Shown here: positions 15,984 through 23,960 of the stretch, piece after piece | How positions within the stretch are numbered: position 1 is the stretch's first letter | How the letters are laid out: each line of letters opens with the position of its first letter | Assembly (NCBI RefSeq): GCF_030813695.1 | Contig: NZ_JAUSVA010000002.1 | Location: 2,852,001-2,916,000 of the forward strand | DNA from: Kitasatospora herbaricolor | Lineage (GTDB): Bacteria > Actinomycetota > Actinomycetes > Streptomycetales > Streptomycetaceae | Length of the DNA stretch: 64,000 nt | Direction of reading: 5' to 3' | Notes under the pieces: model-generated | Told to the model about the DNA's origin: nothing | Seen by the model: the letters and a program-made list of their open reading frames with translations, nothing else | Databases searched by the model: none | Made by a program: the position numbers and the translations under genes

Positions 15984-16145
15984 ACGGTGCACGGCGAACG
16001 GTGCACGGCGAACGACGGACGGCGAACGAGGGACGGTGCGTGCGGAACAGGGCAGCACTGAACAGGTCGGCACTGAACAGGTCGGCACTGAACGGGGCAG
16101 TGCGGAACAGGGCAGTACGGAACGGCGCAGTACGGACGACCGGAG
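15984..16145. repeat. minisatellite: 14-bp x3 then 15-bp x7 tandem repeats
   Basis: Three copies of a 14-base unit of the type ACGGTGCACGGCGA cover 15984-16025. Seven degenerate copies of a 15-base unit (for example CACTGAACAGGTCGG, twice in a row at 16056-16085; others begin TGCGGAACAGG or TACGGAACGG) cover 16041-16145. The tract fills the intergenic space between the decarboxylase gene and the small membrane-protein gene, both leftward. No palindrome-spacer structure is present, so it is not a CRISPR. Confidence 0.8.
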
Positions 16146-16158
16146 CGGCCGCCGCCGC

Positions 16159-17493
16159 TCAGCCCCCGGTCCGGGCCAGCAGCTCCTCGACGGTCTGCGC
16201 CCGGCGCAGCAGGCTGAACCGCACGGTGCCGTCGGCCGCCACCCGGGCCCCGTGCACCGCCGGTTCGAGCAGGCTGTTGTAGTTGAACGGGGTCGACGCG
16301 TAGTAGGCGCCGGTGTCCAGCAGAGCGACGATGTCCCCGGGCTCCAGCAGCGGCAGCGGGCGGGCCCGGGCGACCAGGTCGCCGGCGAAGCAGGCCGGGC
16401 CGGCGATGTCCTGCTCGACCGGCTCCCCGTGCTTCTCCGCCCCGGTGGCGTCGTGCGTGCTGATCCGCAGCGGCCAGGCCTCGGGGGCGAAGACCGTGCG
16501 GGTGGCCACCTGCACGCCGGCGGAGGTGATCGCGATCGCCCGGCCGCCGGAGTTCTTGGTGTACTCGACGTAGCCGGCGGTGAAGCCGCTCTTGGCCAGC
16601 ACCGAGCGGCCGAACTCGGTCACCAGCTGGAACTCGCCGGAGAACAGGGCCGGTGCGTGGATCCGCAGGCGCTCCACGTACTCCTCGTACCCCGGGCCGC
16701 CCAGGTCGCCGGAGAAGTCGACCGGCAGGCCGCCGCCGATGTCCAGGCCCACGACCTGACGGCGGCCGAGTTCCCGGTTGATCTCCTGGGCGAAGGCGAC
16801 GGCCGCCGCAACCCCCTTCGCCATCAGGTCCAGCGGGCAGCCTTGGGAGCCGACGTGGCAGTGCAGCCAGGTGAGCCAGGGACGCTCCCGGAAGGCCGCC
16901 ACCAGCCGCTCGGCGTTGCCCTCGTCGGCCAGGGTGATGCCGAACTTCGAGGTCGCGGTGGCGGTGCTCATCGCACCGATGGAGCCGCCGCCCACCTGCG
17001 GGTTGATCCGGACCCCGATCCTGGACCGGGGCTCCGGGGTCCCGTTCTCCGCCTTGTCGGCGAGGAGTTCGTCGACCCGGGCCAGCTCCTGCCAGTTGTC
17101 GATGTTGACCGCGGCCCCGAGGTCCAGCGCCTGCCGCAGCTCGCGGCGGGTCTTCGCCGGGGAGTCGAAGACGATCCGCGCCGGGTCGAACCCGGCCGCG
17201 AGGGCCTGGGCGAACTCGCCGGGGCTGGCCACCTCGCAGCCCATTCCGAGGCCGCGCAGCTCCTCCAGCACCGGGACCAGGCTGTTGGCCTTGGCCGCGA
17301 AGGCGTGCAGCACCTCGACCTGCTCCGGGAAGGCGCGGTGCAGCGCGGCGACGGTGGCCGCGACGGCGTCGAAGTCGATGAACCCCGCGAGCAGCGCGTC
17401 CTCGGGGTCGAGGAGCCCCTCGCGGACGGCGGCGCGCAGGATGAGCTCGCGCCGCTCGGCGCTCTGAAGGGCCGTCGGCCGGGGATCGGTCAT
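16159..17493 (-). CDS. fold-type III PLP-dependent decarboxylase (LysA/ODC-like)
   Basis: This 444-residue protein starts at an ATG (the upstream in-frame extension lacks a ribosome site). It has the alanine-racemase-type TIM barrel: the PLP lysine is in HAFAAKANS (Lys68), then GCEVASPGEF, HCHVGSQG, the phosphate-binding GLDIGGGLP, TEFGRS and, in the C-terminal beta domain, GPACFAGD and LLDTGAYYAST. These are features of diaminopimelate and ornithine/arginine decarboxylases. Some motifs (EFGRS for EPGR, FAGD for ESGD) differ from housekeeping LysA, so a secondary or specialised amino-acid decarboxylase is likely. It shares orientation with the upstream PucR gene, 286 bases away, which may regulate it. 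Confidence 0.85.
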   Translation of the reverse strand: MTDPRPTALQSAERRELILRAAVREGLLDPEDALLAGFIDFDAVAATVAALHRAFPEQVEVLHAFAAKANSLVPVLEELRGLGMGCEVASPGEFAQALAAGFDPARIVFDSPAKTRRELRQALDLGAAVNIDNWQELARVDELLADKAENGTPEPRSRIGVRINPQVGGGSIGAMSTATATSKFGITLADEGNAERLVAAFRERPWLTWLHCHVGSQGCPLDLMAKGVAAAVAFAQEINRELGRRQVVGLDIGGGLPVDFSGDLGGPGYEEYVERLRIHAPALFSGEFQLVTEFGRSVLAKSGFTAGYVEYTKNSGGRAIAITSAGVQVATRTVFAPEAWPLRISTHDATGAEKHGEPVEQDIAGPACFAGDLVARARPLPLLEPGDIVALLDTGAYYASTPFNYNSLLEPAVHGARVAADGTVRFSLLRRAQTVEELLARTGG

Positions 17494-17779
17494 GGTGCCA
17501 CGCTCCGCTGGTTCGTCTCGGATGCAGGGCCGCCGGAGCTCCCGGGGCCGTGCCACCAGACTGCCCGTCGGACGGTGGGCGCGTCTTCGTCCCACCCTCC
17601 GGATTCCCGGTGGCGGGGCCGTGCCGGCGGCCGGCGGCGAAGGCCGGCCGCGGCCCGGTGGTGCACGGGGACGACCTGCGGCCGACCGGGTCGTGCCGGG
17701 GGCCGACGTGCGGCGCCGGCCGTGCCCGGTGGTGCCGCGCGACGACGGCGGGGCGCCCTCTTCGTGCGGGGCGACGAAC

Positions 17780-19408
17780 TCAGTCCCGGTCGAGGGCCCG
17801 GCGGCTCAGCAGCCGCAGCTGGAGCTGGGCCAGCAGTCTGGCGTCGGGATCGTCCAGGTCGATGCCGCTGACCCGGACCACGGTCTGGTCCAGGCGGTGG
17901 GCGAAGGTGCTCCGGGCGACGCCGAGGGCGTCCGCGGCCCTGGCCTTCTCCCTGGAGTGGTCGAGATAGGCGCGCAGGGTCTCCACCAGCGACGTCTCAC
18001 CGTTCGCGACCAGGCGGTCCACCGGTGTCTCCACCGGCGGGTCCTGGTCGCGCAGCGCGTCCACGAAGTGCAGCAGGGCCACCGAGTCGGCCACCTCCGC
18101 GACCCGCGCGCAGTCCAGCGCGGAGCTGCCGAACAGCAGGCCGCCGAGCGCCAGATCGGCCGTCCGCCGGGACTCCGGCGCCTGGTCCAGCCGCTCCCGG
18201 ACCTCTCCGACGCCGATCCGCACGCGTAGCCCGAGCGGCCCGGCGAGGTCGCGGGCCAGCGCCCGCCCCAGCTGCGAGACGTGCGCCTCGGCCGCCGCCG
18301 CGTCCTTCGACAGGCCGCCGAGCAGCATCAGGACCCCGTGGCCCGTCGGCACCACGACCGGCAGCCGGCCGCGCTCGACGCAGTACCGGAACACCGACTT
18401 GGCCAGCCGGTCACGCACCTGCTCGCCGGCCCGGCCGGAGGCCGCGTGGACGGCGAGGACGGCGCAGCGCTCCGCCCTCGGCACCCCGGTCCGCTCGGCC
18501 AGCAGTTCGGCGGAGCCCCGGCCCTCCAGCAGCGCCCGGGCCGCTTCCAGCAGTTGCTGGTCCTGCCCGTCCCGGCGCGCGCGGTCGTGCAGCAGGTGGG
18601 CCACCGCCACCCGCGCGGCCGACCGCAGCGCGTCGGTGGCGTCGGCGACCACGAGGGGCTTCCCGTCCGCCGCCACCCAGATGGAGCCCAGCGGCAGGTC
18701 GCCGGCGCGGACGAGCACGATCAGACGCTCGGGGGCCTCCCCCTGCGCCTTGCGGTAGAGCACGTCGGTCGACTTCCAGAGCTGGCGGAAGAAGCCCGCC
18801 CGCTCCATGTCGACCAGGCGTCCCTCCGGCGGCTTGAGGGCCAGGATGGTCGCCTGCCGGACGGGGTCCGCCCCCTGGCCGGTGGGCGAGTAGGCGAGCA
18901 CGTTGGAGTCCAGGTCCTCGATCGTCACCGACCCGCCGACCTGGACGGCGATCGCCTTCGCCAGCCCTTCCAGATCGCCCAGCCGGACGCCGGCGATGCC
19001 CGGCTCCCGCGCCACGGACAGCCCCGCGTGCAGCATCCCGATCGCGGTCGGCCAGTCGGTCCACCAGCCCCGGAACAGCACCGCCGTCCCGGCTTGCGCG
19101 GCGGCCTCGCGCAGCGCCTCGTTGCGGGGGCCCGTCCCGGCCGGGCCGAAGACCACGCCGGCCGCCCCGGCGGCGCCCGCCCTGCGCACCAGGGCCACCG
19201 CCTCCTCGGAGTGCGGGTCGACGCCGACGGCGACGAGCAGGTCCCCCGGCAGTTCCTGCGGCTCCAGCGGGTCGAGCAGCACCACCCGGCTCACCGTGCC
19301 GCCCGTCTCCTGCGGCGTGCCGTCCAGCTCGACGAACCGTTCCCCCACCAGCGCCAGCAGCCCGGTCAGGGTCTGCTTCGGCCCGCCCCATGACTCCGTG
19401 CCCGACAT
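17780..19408 (-). CDS. PucR-family transcriptional regulator
   Basis: This 542-residue protein starts at an ATG preceded by GGGGAGGGG. The N-terminal 130 residues match the PucR purine-catabolism-like sensing domain (LLDPLEPQELPGDLLVAVG, GWWTDWPTAIGML). A GAF-like region follows (GGSVTIEDLDSNVLAYS), then a CdaR GGDEF-like segment (VRIGVGEV, RTADLALGGLLFG), and the C-terminal HTH_30 helix-turn-helix (TLRAYLDHSREKARAADALGV, HRLDQTV) at about 485-525. PucR regulators commonly control nearby nitrogen or fatty-acid genes; FasR of Streptomyces is a relative. The adjacent decarboxylase is the obvious target. A 9-base direct repeat upstream may be its own operator. Confidence 0.9.
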   Translation of the reverse strand: MSGTESWGGPKQTLTGLLALVGERFVELDGTPQETGGTVSRVVLLDPLEPQELPGDLLVAVGVDPHSEEAVALVRRAGAAGAAGVVFGPAGTGPRNEALREAAAQAGTAVLFRGWWTDWPTAIGMLHAGLSVAREPGIAGVRLGDLEGLAKAIAVQVGGSVTIEDLDSNVLAYSPTGQGADPVRQATILALKPPEGRLVDMERAGFFRQLWKSTDVLYRKAQGEAPERLIVLVRAGDLPLGSIWVAADGKPLVVADATDALRSAARVAVAHLLHDRARRDGQDQQLLEAARALLEGRGSAELLAERTGVPRAERCAVLAVHAASGRAGEQVRDRLAKSVFRYCVERGRLPVVVPTGHGVLMLLGGLSKDAAAAEAHVSQLGRALARDLAGPLGLRVRIGVGEVRERLDQAPESRRTADLALGGLLFGSSALDCARVAEVADSVALLHFVDALRDQDPPVETPVDRLVANGETSLVETLRAYLDHSREKARAADALGVARSTFAHRLDQTVVRVSGIDLDDPDARLLAQLQLRLLSRRALDRD

Positions 19409-19432
19409 GGCAGCCCCTCCCCTTGGCACCAC

Positions 19433-19458
19433 ACGTCACTTCTGACCCGACGTCACTT
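19433..19458. promoter_or_regulatory. direct repeat upstream of the PucR gene
   Basis: ACGTCACTT occurs twice with a 17-base period, 25-50 bases upstream of the PucR start. It may be a regulator-binding site. There is no independent support. Confidence 0.3.
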
Positions 19459-19645
19459 CACGTCCGGCCGCCCCCGTCCGGGCGTCAGCCTAGTGCCGCG
19501 GCCGGCGATGTTCACCGCTCTCGCACCGCCGGGTCACGGCCGCCCGCCGGCGGTGACGGGCGCACGGCGATGTGCGAGGACCCGGGCCATGGCGGCGACC
19601 GGGACGGACCTCGTGCCTGACGGGCGCCCGCCCGGCCCGCCACCG

Positions 19646-21724
19646 TCAGAGCGTGCGCCCCTCGTTGTGCGGGACATGTTCGGCCGGCGTCGGGTCGGGC
19701 CGGTCGCGGGTGTCGGCGCAGAGGCCGTCGCTGAGGCGGGTGAGGAGCCCGGCGAGGTCGGCGTACTGCTTCTCGTCCCAGTCGCCGAGCAGCTCGGCCA
19801 GCTGGCCGCGCCGGGCGGCGACCAGCCGCAGGGCGGTCTCGTCGCCGGCCTCGGTCAGCCGCAGCCGCCGCCCGCCGCCGGTCCGGACGGCCAGCCTGCG
19901 GCTCTCCACCTCCCGTGCGGCCGCCTCGACGACCGCGAACGGGACGACCCGGCGCTCCGCCAGTTCGGCGGGCTCGACGGTGTCCTGGTGGTGCATCTGC
20001 AGGATCAGCCAGCTGGCCGCCGGTTGGAGGTCCAGGCCGGCGGCGGCGGTGATCCGGCGGAAGAGGTCGCGGCGGGCCTCGCGGGTGCCGAGCGAGGAGA
20101 GCGCGCGGGCGATCTCGTCGAGGGAGCTGCGCTCCACCGGGTTGACGCCGATCGACTCGCCGAGGTCGGGGGCGGTCACCGTGGAGCGCAGCGGCTGTTC
20201 GCGCAGCAGGAAGGAGAGCGCGAAGGCGACCAGGACGACGGGGACGGCGAAGAGGAAGACCCGGGTGATGGACTCGGCGTACGCGTGGTGGATGTCGTTC
20301 TGGACGGCGGCCGGCAGCTCGGTGATGGCCTGCGGGTCGGAGCTGATCGAGCCGGCGCTGAAGCCGGGCGGCAGCGGCACCCCGGCCAGTGCGTCGGCCA
20401 GCCGGCGGTTGAGGCCGCTCGCGAACACGGCGCCGAAGACCGAGACGCCGAAGGAGGCCCCGATGGAGCGGAAGAAGGTCGCGCCGGCGGTGGCGACGCC
20501 CAGGTCCTGGTAGCCGACGGCGTTCTGCACGGCGAGCACCAGGACCTGCATGACCAGGCCGATCCCGAGGCCGAAGACCAGGAAGCAGAAGCTCATCCGG
20601 GTGGTGGAGCTGTTCTCGGTGAGCAGCGAGAGCAGCAGCAGGCCGACGGCGGTGAGCGCGGTGCCGATGATCGGGAAGATCCGGTAGTGCCCGGTGCGGG
20701 AGACGATCTGGCCGGAGCCGATGGAGGTGAGCAGCATCCCGAGGACCATCGGCAGCATGTGGATGCCGGACATGGTGGGTGAGACGCCCTGCACGACCTG
20801 GAGGAAGGTCGGCAGGTAGGTGAGCGCGCCGAACATGGCGAAGCCGACCACGAAGGAGATGACGGCGACCAGGCTGAAGGTGCGGATGCGGAACAGCCGC
20901 AGCGGCAGGACGGGTTCCTCGGCCCGGCGCTCGACGGCGATGAAGACGACGAGCAGGGCGGCGCCGAGCGCGCCCAGGCCGATGATCCGCCAGGAGCCCC
21001 ACGGCCAGGTGGTGCCGCCGAGCGAGGTCATCAGGACCAGACAGGTGGCGACCGCGGCGATCAGGAAGGTGCCGGGGTAGTCGATCCGGTGGCGGCGCTT
21101 CACCTCGGTGCTGTGCAGGACGGCGGCGATCACCACCAGGGCGACGGCCCCGATCGGGACGTTGATGTAGAACACCCAGCGCCAGCTGAGGTTGTCGACG
21201 AAGACCCCGCCGAGCAGCGGCCCGAGCACGCTGGTGACGCCGAAGACGGCGCCGAACAGGCCCTGGTACTTGCCGCGGTCCCGGGGCGGGACGAGGTCCC
21301 CGACGATGGCCTGGGTGAGCACCATCAGGCCGCCGCCGCCCAGGCCCTGCAGGGCGCGGAAGCCGATCAGCTGACCCATGTTCTGGGCCAGGCCGCAGAG
21401 CACCGAGCCGATCAGGAAGATCACGATGGACGACTGGAAGAAGCGCTTCCGGCCGTACATGTCGCCGAGCTTGCCCCAGAGCGGGGTGGCGGCGGTGGAG
21501 GCGAGCAGGTAGGCGGTGACGACCCAGGAGAGGTGTTCGAGACCGCCGAGGTCGCTGACGATGGTGGGCAGCGCGGTGGAGACGATGGTCTGGTCGAGGG
21601 CGGCGATCAGCAGGGCCAGCAGCAGGGCGCCGATCGGGAGCCAGAGGTTCTTCGCGGTGGTCCCGGGGGGCGCGGGTGCCGGGGTGGCCCGGGTCCGGCC
21701 GGGCTCGGCTTCCGGGTCGGCCAT
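19646..21724 (-). CDS. DHA2-type drug exporter fused to a MarR-like winged-helix domain
   Basis: This 692-residue protein starts at an ATG behind GAGGAG. Fourteen hydrophobic helices cover about 30-515, with DHA2 signatures: LDQTIVSTALPTI (motif D1), WGKLGDMYGRKR (motif A) and GLFGAVFGVTSVLGPLLGG (motif C). It should export drugs or metabolites using the proton gradient. The last 170 or so residues are cytosolic and look like a MarR-type winged helix: LDEIARALSSLGTREARRDLFRRI, AELAERRVVPFAVVEAA, GGGRRLRLTEAG, RGQLAELLGDW. Plain DHA2 proteins end near residue 500, so this is a fusion. An imperfect palindrome lies upstream. Whether the winged-helix domain binds DNA is unknown. Confidence 0.88.
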   Translation of the reverse strand: MADPEAEPGRTRATPAPAPPGTTAKNLWLPIGALLLALLIAALDQTIVSTALPTIVSDLGGLEHLSWVVTAYLLASTAATPLWGKLGDMYGRKRFFQSSIVIFLIGSVLCGLAQNMGQLIGFRALQGLGGGGLMVLTQAIVGDLVPPRDRGKYQGLFGAVFGVTSVLGPLLGGVFVDNLSWRWVFYINVPIGAVALVVIAAVLHSTEVKRRHRIDYPGTFLIAAVATCLVLMTSLGGTTWPWGSWRIIGLGALGAALLVVFIAVERRAEEPVLPLRLFRIRTFSLVAVISFVVGFAMFGALTYLPTFLQVVQGVSPTMSGIHMLPMVLGMLLTSIGSGQIVSRTGHYRIFPIIGTALTAVGLLLLSLLTENSSTTRMSFCFLVFGLGIGLVMQVLVLAVQNAVGYQDLGVATAGATFFRSIGASFGVSVFGAVFASGLNRRLADALAGVPLPPGFSAGSISSDPQAITELPAAVQNDIHHAYAESITRVFLFAVPVVLVAFALSFLLREQPLRSTVTAPDLGESIGVNPVERSSLDEIARALSSLGTREARRDLFRRITAAAGLDLQPAASWLILQMHHQDTVEPAELAERRVVPFAVVEAAAREVESRRLAVRTGGGRRLRLTEAGDETALRLVAARRGQLAELLGDWDEKQYADLAGLLTRLSDGLCADTRDRPDPTPAEHVPHNEGRTL

Positions 21725-22035
21725 GGCGCGACTCCTCGTGGCTGGGGCCCCCGGCCGGCCGGGCACCGCTGAATGGTCGTTCCAACTGACCACATTGTCA
21801 GATTTGCCTGGGTATGAGGCATCTGATTGCGCCATCCGTAACGACTCCGGTCGGCGGCCCGAGGCGTCGCCGCACTGATTGTTCATCGGGTCCAATCGGC
21901 ATCAACCGTCACAAGAGCCTCGTTGACGGCCGATCGCCCCTGTCCCCCCTTCGGGAACGTCATGCATAATCGGGCGCGTTCGCCTCCTGAACCGATCGGG
22001 CGCGCTCACCAACCCAGACCGAGGAGGACCGGCCG
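21725..22035. promoter_or_regulatory. divergent intergenic region with inverted repeat
   Basis: This 311-base gap separates the leftward exporter gene from the rightward peptidoglycan-binding gene. It is less GC-rich than its surroundings in the middle. An imperfect inverted repeat at 21798-21826 has arms TCAGATTTGCCT and AGGCATCTGA around a 7-base centre, 74-102 bases upstream of the exporter start, and is a good operator candidate. A CATAAT -10-like hexamer at 21965-21970 points toward the rightward gene. No gene is evident. Confidence 0.45.
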
Positions 22036-23067
22036 ATGCCGGACCAGCACTGCCCCGCGTGCGGCGCCGTACGGACCGCCGGCGGCTGCGGATGCTCCTC
22101 GGACCTCTCCGACACGGCGGTGCTGCCGCACATCGAGGGGCCGCCGCTGGTCCGCCCCTACGTGCCGCGGGCCGTCGGGCAGGTCGGTGCGGAGGCCGGG
22201 ACGGCCCCCGGGTACGACGCGTTCGGCCCCACCGGGGCCCCGCCGGCCACCGGCTACGACGACTTCGGCGGCCGGCCCGGCGCCGGCTACCGGACCACGC
22301 TGATGCCCCAGGCGCCGGCCTCGCCGCCGTACGGGCAGGTGCCCCCGCAGCCCGGACCCGCGCCGGACGAGTTGGGCCTCTTCGCGTTCGACAACACCCC
22401 CACCGTCCCGCAGGACGCTCCCGGCGGCGGCCGGGCCGGCCGACGGCGGGAGCAGCAGAGCCCGCTCGCCCGGCGCCGCGGGGCGATCCTGGCCGCGGGC
22501 GCCGGCGTGGTGGTCCTCGGCGTGGGGGCCGCCTTCCTGGCGTCGCCCTCGGGGAGCCCGGACCGGAAGGCGCTGCCCTCCCCTACCGCCGTCCTCACGC
22601 CGACCCTGACGGCGCCCACCGACCTGCCCAGCACCGGGCTCCCGAGCCCCAGCGCCGCGCCCGCCGAGTCCACCACGGCCGCGCCCTCCCCCAGCCGCCC
22701 CGCGAAGCCGAGCGGCAAGGCGTCCACCACGGCGGCCCCGACCACCGAGGCCGCGCCGCCGGCGCCGGCCGCACCGGCCCCGACGACGCCCGCCGGCACG
22801 CCCAGCCCGTCCCCGAGCCCGTCCCCGACCGTCCGGATCCTGGAGCGGGACATGAAGGGCGACGACGTCAAGGTGATGCAGCAGCTGCTGGTCACCGAGA
22901 GCTGCGGGACGGTCGACAAGTCGCTGATATCCGGCACCTTCGACTGGTGGACCGAGTTCGTCCTGAAGGCGTTCCAGGAGAACCACAAGCCCTCCCTCAA
23001 GAGCGAGTCGGGCAAGTACGGCCCGAGGACCAGGGCCGCCCTGGAGACCGCACCGCCCGACTGCTGA
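22036..23067 (+). CDS. zinc-ribbon/TM/peptidoglycan-binding domain protein
   Basis: This 343-residue protein starts at an ATG behind GAGGAGG. A short N-terminal Cys motif (CPACG ... CGC, residues 6-20) looks like a mini zinc ribbon. A Pro/Gly/Tyr-rich cytosolic stretch follows to about 135, then one membrane helix (about 150-172), a long Ser/Thr/Pro/Ala extracellular linker and a C-terminal peptidoglycan-binding domain of the PG_binding_1 type (about 275-343): MKGDDVKVMQQLL, GTFDWWTEFVLKAFQ, KYGPRTRAALE. It should bridge the membrane and the cell wall. No catalytic domain is present. The cytosolic Cys motif suggests a partner inside the cell. Confidence 0.8.
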   Translation: MPDQHCPACGAVRTAGGCGCSSDLSDTAVLPHIEGPPLVRPYVPRAVGQVGAEAGTAPGYDAFGPTGAPPATGYDDFGGRPGAGYRTTLMPQAPASPPYGQVPPQPGPAPDELGLFAFDNTPTVPQDAPGGGRAGRRREQQSPLARRRGAILAAGAGVVVLGVGAAFLASPSGSPDRKALPSPTAVLTPTLTAPTDLPSTGLPSPSAAPAESTTAAPSPSRPAKPSGKASTTAAPTTEAAPPAPAAPAPTTPAGTPSPSPSPSPTVRILERDMKGDDVKVMQQLLVTESCGTVDKSLISGTFDWWTEFVLKAFQENHKPSLKSESGKYGPRTRAALETAPPDC

Positions 23068-23124
23068 GCGGCTCCGGCCCACCGGCCGGACCCGCCCCGC
23101 CGGAGCCCGCCGGTGCCCCGATCA

Positions 23125-23146
23125 GCCCCTCACGGCCCTGAGGGGC
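23125..23146. terminator. hairpin between convergent genes
   Basis: GCCCCTCA and TGAGGGGC form a perfect 8-bp stem with a 6-base loop between the peptidoglycan-binding gene (stop 23067) and the GDT1-family gene (stop 23166). Confidence 0.55.
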
Positions 23147-23165
23147 AAGACCCGCACGGCCCTGA

Positions 23166-23750
23166 TCAGCCGGTCACGGCCTTGAACAGGCTGAACCCGC
23201 CCATCAGCAGCATCACGCCGGCCGCCACCCGGACGATCACCTTCATCGGCACGTACTGCAGCAGCTTCTGCCCGCCCGCGATGGCGATCCCGCCGACGGC
23301 GCAGAGCGCCAGCCAGGCGCCCAGGCCCACGGCCAGCGGGTCGTCGTACTTGGCGGCCAGGTTGGCGGTCATGATCTGGGTGAGGTCACCGAACTCGGCC
23401 ACCGCGACCACCGCGAAGCTGGCCCCGGCGACCTTCCAGAAACTGTTCGAGGACGGCTCCTTCGCGGCGTGGCCCTCCTCCTCCCCGCCGTGGTGGAAGA
23501 GCAGCATCGCGGCGCCGGCCAGGAACAGCAGGCCGGTGACGCCCTCCACCCAGCGCTGCGGCAGCAGGGCGAGCAGCTGGCCGGCGACCAGCGCCAGGCC
23601 CACCATGACGGCCATCGCGGCCGCGACGCCGGCGAAGACGTAACTCGCGCGGTAACGGGTGCCGAGCACAAGACTGGCCAGGGCCGTCTTGTCCGGCAGT
23701 TCGGCGAGGAAGACGATGCCGAAGGTGATGGCGAGAACGGTCAGACTCAC
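23166..23750 (-). CDS. GDT1/TMEM165 (UPF0016) family cation exporter
   Basis: This 194-residue protein starts at GTG. Six hydrophobic helices come as two repeats, each bearing the family E-x-x-D-[KL]-T signature: FLAELPDKTALASLV near residue 15 and VAVAEFGDLTQIMTAN near 115, both facing the membrane centre. The loop between the repeats is His/Glu-rich (HHGGEEEGH), as in metal transporters. The family exchanges Mn2+ or Ca2+ for protons; bacterial members export manganese. The yybP-ykoY riboswitch directly upstream supports manganese export in this case. Longer in-frame starts run into the riboswitch and are rejected. Confidence 0.9.
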   Translation of the reverse strand: MSLTVLAITFGIVFLAELPDKTALASLVLGTRYRASYVFAGVAAAMAVMVGLALVAGQLLALLPQRWVEGVTGLLFLAGAAMLLFHHGGEEEGHAAKEPSSNSFWKVAGASFAVVAVAEFGDLTQIMTANLAAKYDDPLAVGLGAWLALCAVGGIAIAGGQKLLQYVPMKVIVRVAAGVMLLMGGFSLFKAVTG

Positions 23751-23822
23751 GAGGTCAGGATTCCCTAGATCGGGCTGTCCGGCCTCAGCAGCTCCGTCAG
23801 GGGACGCCTCGGCCCGACAGCG

Positions 23823-23947
23823 CTGGTTGGTAGGCACAGCACTGCGGCCGAAGGTCTCGCCGGCACCCGGACCTGCCGGGTACCCCGGGCGCCGGGCCCC
23901 GTGAGGAGCCAGTATGTCGACGGTCCGGTGGAGGGCTACTCCCCTTC
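23823..23947 (-). ncRNA. yybP-ykoY (manganese) riboswitch
   Basis: Read on the minus strand, the gap upstream of the GDT1-family gene holds AAGGGGAGTAGCCC, then GTCGACATACTGGC, a GC-rich arm, and GGCGAGACCTTCGGCC. These are the conserved blocks of the yybP-ykoY riboswitch, which binds Mn2+ and turns on exporters. A possible expression platform follows (23773-23823), with GCTGTCGGGCC and GGCCGGACAGC able to pair. It begins about 14 bases downstream of the FetB-like stop, so the exporter can be expressed independently. Boundaries are approximate. Confidence 0.88.
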
Positions 23948-23960
23948 AACGTCACCGAGT

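Noticed and set aside
16041-16145. 15-bp tandem units as a CRISPR or plasmid iteron array
   Set aside because: No spacers, no cas or replication genes nearby; iterons without a rep gene cannot be supported.
21923-21970. TTGACG and CATAAT as a promoter pair for the peptidoglycan-binding gene
   Set aside because: The spacing is 36 bases, far from 16-18, so they cannot form one promoter.
23751-23837. Longer N-terminus for the GDT1-family protein starting near 23837
   Set aside because: That extension is the 3' part of the manganese riboswitch and its expression platform; the GTG at 23750 begins the first membrane helix.
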